Part shown: piece after piece, positions 57,956 through 64,000 of the stretch | Layout of the letters: each line of letters begins with the position of its first letter | Position numbering within the stretch: position 1 is the first letter of the stretch | DNA from: Acanthornis magna | Taxonomy: Eukaryota; Chordata; Aves; Passeriformes; Acanthizidae | Assembly (NCBI GenBank): GCA_036785705.1 | Contig: JAWUZG010000056.1 | Span: 16,846,001 to 16,910,000, forward strand | Reading direction: 5' to 3' | DNA: 64,000 nucleotides | Notes under the pieces: model-generated | The model's database searches: none | What the model was told of the DNA's origin: nothing | Seen by the model: only the letters and a program-made list of their open reading frames with translations | Translations under genes and position numbers: made by a program

Positions 57956-60296
57956 ATGTGGCTGGTGTAATCCTCAATAAATCTGAGATGTACATGAAAC
58001 AAAAGGAGCACGTGTGACAGTCACACTGAACATGTTTTAAGTGTGCATTGATTATTCCTGGGGGAAACCCCTGAACCAATGATCCAGCCACAAACAGCCC
58101 TGTTACCACTTGGCTATCAGCAGCATAAAGGAACTGCACTGTGGACTGCAAAGAGCAGAGGTGCAGGAAAGCCATGGTACATAAGGAAAACACAACATGC
58201 AAGGCAGCAGGAATGCAAATAAACGAAGGAGTTGCTTCATCTTTCAGCATCTAAAGCCATAAAATAATCCATACAGTCTACAATGCCTATCTCTGTCTCT
58301 GTGAGCATCCTCTCTTGCTGCTGGTGTTATTTGCTCCAAAAGCCCTGTCCTGGGACAAGGAGTTATGGAGATAACAGTCCCTGACTCCTGCTAAGGATCT
58401 TTTTGAGAGGAAACTCCTCTGACGACTGCACCCCACAGGGTGGTCATTTTCTTGCCATTTTCCTGCAGGGAGAGGATGCATCCCATGGCTCTGATATAAT
58501 TGTGACACATTTGCTGCTCACAATACAATCACTAATCCTTTATTTGCACTACAGTAGCACCAAGTGGCAGCAACCAAGAATGAAACCCATCGTGCAAGAT
58601 GGATGTACAGAGCCATAATAGAACAAAATCCTGGCACAAGGACCCTGGACACCAGACAGGCATACGAAAGGTAAAAGAAAACACATTTCACTAGACAGGG
58701 TGAGAGCACAGGACAAAAACAGCATCCTGTGTTACATATGCCACAGCTGAACCCACATCTCCTGAGTCCCTAAAAAGTGCCTTATCCCTGGGACAAATGT
58801 CCCTGCAGCCTTTAGTCCCATTTTTTGGTAGCAAGAGAGGAGGCAAACTAAGAGATACTCTCCATCAGTAAACAGGAACACTGAAAATCTCTGCATTAGT
58901 CTTTTTCCCCATCTCCGATGAGACCTGAGTTATACTCCAGAAATGCTGAGGTCAAGCAGTGTTTAAGGAATTCCATCAATCTTACAGCTGCTGTCAAAAA
59001 AAAACCAAACTGTGTACACCGGCAGAGAGAAATAGTTGGGCTGGTCATCTGCCCCCAAGCAGAAGTGGGGCACATGGAGGGCTGGGGAGTACAGCCACTG
59101 GCTGGGCTTTGCCATAGGGACCACCCCACACTGACTCCTGTACATTGGACTTTCCAATGTTGTTAAAAGAAATGATCCACCGAAATGTATCTACAGGGGC
59201 TTTTCTCCAAGAAAAACAATTTCTTCCTGCACTTCTGAGTGTTACCCTTTCACAGCAGCTCAGGGGCTGGAATCAGGGCATAGCAGTGGGATTCCACAGT
59301 GGTTCAAGGGCAAGCACAGATCAGAGCAGCTCATTTGTTAATTGTTCCTACGGGGGCAAAGCAGGGAGCGATAAAGCGACTCCGAGCTTGTGTGTAAATG
59401 GGCAAAATCCAAGAAAAATCACCGTGTCAGTGTGACTTAAGAGCTGACTTTCTCACTAAATGCATTTCACTGCAAGCCATAAAATGCAGATTTTTTGATG
59501 AGAATCAGAATGCACAATAAATTCATATGACCGGCTGGTTAACCCCAAGAGATCTGAAAAACAATACCTTCCCCTCAGTACCTCAGAGTGCCTTTAAAAC
59601 CCATGTAGATTTATTGTTCTGAATCACAATACTAAATGTTCACGCTTAGAATAATATGGTATTATCAGTGTATTATATAGCGATTTCAATATTTCAAAAC
59701 ACAGAGAAATGAAATGAATTGTCCAAGGTCACCCAAGACTATCAGCAAATGGGAGCCAAGCTCAAAGCAGAATTTATAAACCATGCTATTTTGACAATAA
59801 AATACTTAAAAATCACATTCTTTGATTTATACTCTGAGTCCTACATAGACACTCAGGTTTTTGAGTGTGGATTCAGCTCCGAGTTTGGGCAAGTGATGTC
59901 CAACTCTGGAAGTGGCAATTCCAGCACTGCTCACGTTCTCCTGCAAAGGCCATGGAATGCTCCCGTAGTTTTGCTGCTGAATCCACCCCCCACAGCAGTG
60001 ACAGCTCCAGGGCCAGCAGGGACGGGGACACAGCGGGGACAGAGCAGGGACACGGCAATAAGATGCCAGCACCACACAAAGAAGCCGACCATGTCCCAAC
60101 ATCAAGGAGGAGGTTTCCTTCTTCAACCAGACCAGCCCTTTGATGCAGGGTCAGGAAGGAAGGAGTGACTAAATGAGGGACTCGTGGCAGGCGAGTGCTG
60201 CTGGAGCTCACCAGGGTTCAGGGCAGCGCAGGGATTTATTCTGAAAGGTGAAAAGGCTCTAATGATGCTTGTGGTCCCCAGGGACCCTGCCAACAA

Positions 60297-60328
60297 TGAG
60301 GATGGGGAGGATGGGGAGGATGGGGAGG
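60297..60328. repeat. 9-bp minisatellite (GAGGATGGG type)
   Basis: About three and a half copies of a G-rich unit GAGGATGGG. Its G runs (GGGG spaced by five bases) could form a G-quadruplex on the plus strand. Confidence 0.85.
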
Positions 60329-62093
60329 TCCCCAGGACTGCCAGCAGTGACAGGCATTCCAGCAGGGATGGGAGCGTTGCCTGCCAGATCTTGATCAAAA
60401 GGACAGCAGCAGAGAGAGCTGCAGCTCGCACTGGAAAGGTGTCAGTGCAGAGAGGCAGGGAGCCCCTCGGGAGCAGCTCCGCTGAGCAGGCACTTGAAAA
60501 TAATCAATCAGCAGGACTGGAAGACATCTCTGTGCTGCTGCTGCCAGCAGCCCCGCCACCACTGCCAGGGAGAGGAGGGAGAGCGCTGTGAGCAGGCTCC
60601 TTTACCCCCCACAGACAGCCACCCTCCTCTTCCTCTCCTGCCAGGCAGTGGCAGTGCCCTGCAGAGCACAGGCTTCCAGAACCCATTTTCACCCTCTCCC
60701 TCCTCCCTCCCCAGCCAGGGTTCAGTTTGGAGGCAGATCTGGTGCTTCTCTGTTAGTGAAGCAACAGCTGAAGCTGCTGGCCTGCAGGGAAAATAGGAGC
60801 CCCCCTGCCACCATGAAGAGCAGAGAGACCATTCCCTTCACCCCTGACACAAGATGGAGGCGATACAAAGATTTGCAAGAATTCTGCTGTCCCCGTCATG
60901 CCTAATGCCATGTGCACAGCAGCACTCACGTTAGCTCAGTGTTTACTGACACAACACCCTCACCAGTGAAGCAGTGTCCCTGTGCACTTCTGTGGCTCAC
61001 CACAGCCTCTGCTGCTGTGCCAAAGCCCTGGGTTCACATGCTAACACATACCTGCTGTCCTGATCTAACAGATATTTTTCTTAGCAAACACCACAGAGCA
61101 TAAACCTTTTCCAGGGAGGTTTAACCCAGTGCGGGGAGTTTTCTGTGCAAATGTCCAGTTACAGCAGCTCTGCTGACGTGCAGGCACTGAAGCATGGTCC
61201 AAATCCTTCAACAAACACTTACACACGGTGCCCATATTCATCATCTGACTGCTTTAAGGAAAAGAAAAAACCACAAATGTTTCACAGACAGGAAACCTGG
61301 AAAATATCCATCTGCAATGAGGGATGGTCAGATGAGAACAAATACAGCTTTCTGCCCTGTGAGAAATAATAACTCAGGCCAGTAAAATGACACAAAGAAC
61401 TTCACCACATCAGTAATTTACTGTTCTTTTTTCCCTCCATGTGGCTACTGTTCGCATAGACCAAGCAAACAGATAAGTAACAGGCACCCAAAGCTCCCAG
61501 GTCTTTCAGAACCAGTCAACCTGCTTTCTTTCCCTGTCAGAGTTGACATACACAGCATCGCTCTTCCCTGAGCTTCACCCCATTTCACACATGCTGCTTT
61601 TTTACAGCCAGCAGAGGCTAATCTGACTCTTGGTACAGGTGTTAAGTCTCTGCTCCAGAACCACTGGCCAGGCAGTGTTTTGGAGGGTGATGGGACACTG
61701 TGAGATGTGGCTGTATGCTGGAAAGCCTCCAGCTACTGGGCGCCAGCAATTATGTGTATATGATGGACAGGAGGATCACAGCTCAGGGGAAAGACCTTTT
61801 GCTGCATATATGAAAAAAACTCAGAGAGAAACACCCACCCAACCATCCCCAGGCAGACTTCCCTTGTCTCTTCTCTCCAAAGATGCCATCTCCATTTACA
61901 CAGGGAAACTGCAATGTCCCCCCTTGGGGGGATCTGGCAGGAACAAATAACAATCCAGAACAAGGAAGGTGCCATGGCTGGACAGAGGAATGCCTTTCAG
62001 TGCTGCTAGCCTGAAGCTCTCTTAAACTGTCCTGGTGCAGAACAGCAGTGGTAAGAAGACAGGAAGGCAGCCAGGACAGAGTTGCTGGCACTA

Positions 62094-64000
<1,907 letters not shown>

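Overview
This window looks like a piece of a bird nuclear genome. The evidence is a set of CR1 LINE 3'-end fragments of the avian type (nine recognised, in both orientations), GT-AG introns of modest size, and one vertebrate receptor-like gene spread over about 40 kb. There are no bacterial-style operons, tRNAs, rRNAs or CRISPR arrays. Species or order cannot be told from the sequence alone.

One protein-coding gene is supported. It lies on the minus strand, and its last 11 coding exons run from 62226 down to 25853. Every intron is GT-AG and every codon split across a junction closes in frame. The exons join to 603 visible residues: second half of Ig2, Ig3, Ig4, two fibronectin type III domains, one membrane span and a cytoplasmic tail of about 127 residues. 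Four Ig plus only two FN3 domains in the DCC/neogenin-like group points to IGDCC3 (PUNC). Protogenin and IGDCC4 carry more FN3 domains. The signal peptide, Ig1 and first half of Ig2 (about 200 residues) must lie beyond position 64000. In human the order is PARP16 - IGDCC3 - IGDCC4 (from memory), so PARP16 would be expected beyond position 1 and IGDCC4 beyond 64000.

Layout: 1-20.6 kb has no recognisable gene; it holds five or six CR1 fragments (one about 0.75 kb) and several AT-rich, CpG-containing islands that look like candidate conserved non-coding elements. 20.6-25.85 kb is the probable 3'UTR, free of recognised CR1. It has three 8-base let-7 seed matches within about 210 bases, one miR-125 (lin-4) 8-base seed match, and a cluster of poly(A) signals followed by a GU-rich stretch. 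25.85-62.23 kb holds the exons. The introns contain three CR1 fragments, one candidate retroviral LTR (about 44.0-44.4 kb), a perfect 14-bp inverted repeat (38.0 kb), a few microsatellites and more CNE-like stretches. 62.23-64 kb is the next upstream intron.

The product would be a single-pass type I surface protein of the immunoglobulin superfamily. The let-7 and miR-125 seed matches suggest post-transcriptional silencing as embryonic tissue matures. Most other open reading frames are chance frames or shadows of these exons. I found no undescribed multi-gene system; the most notable signals are the microRNA-site cluster, the candidate LTR and the CNE-like islands.
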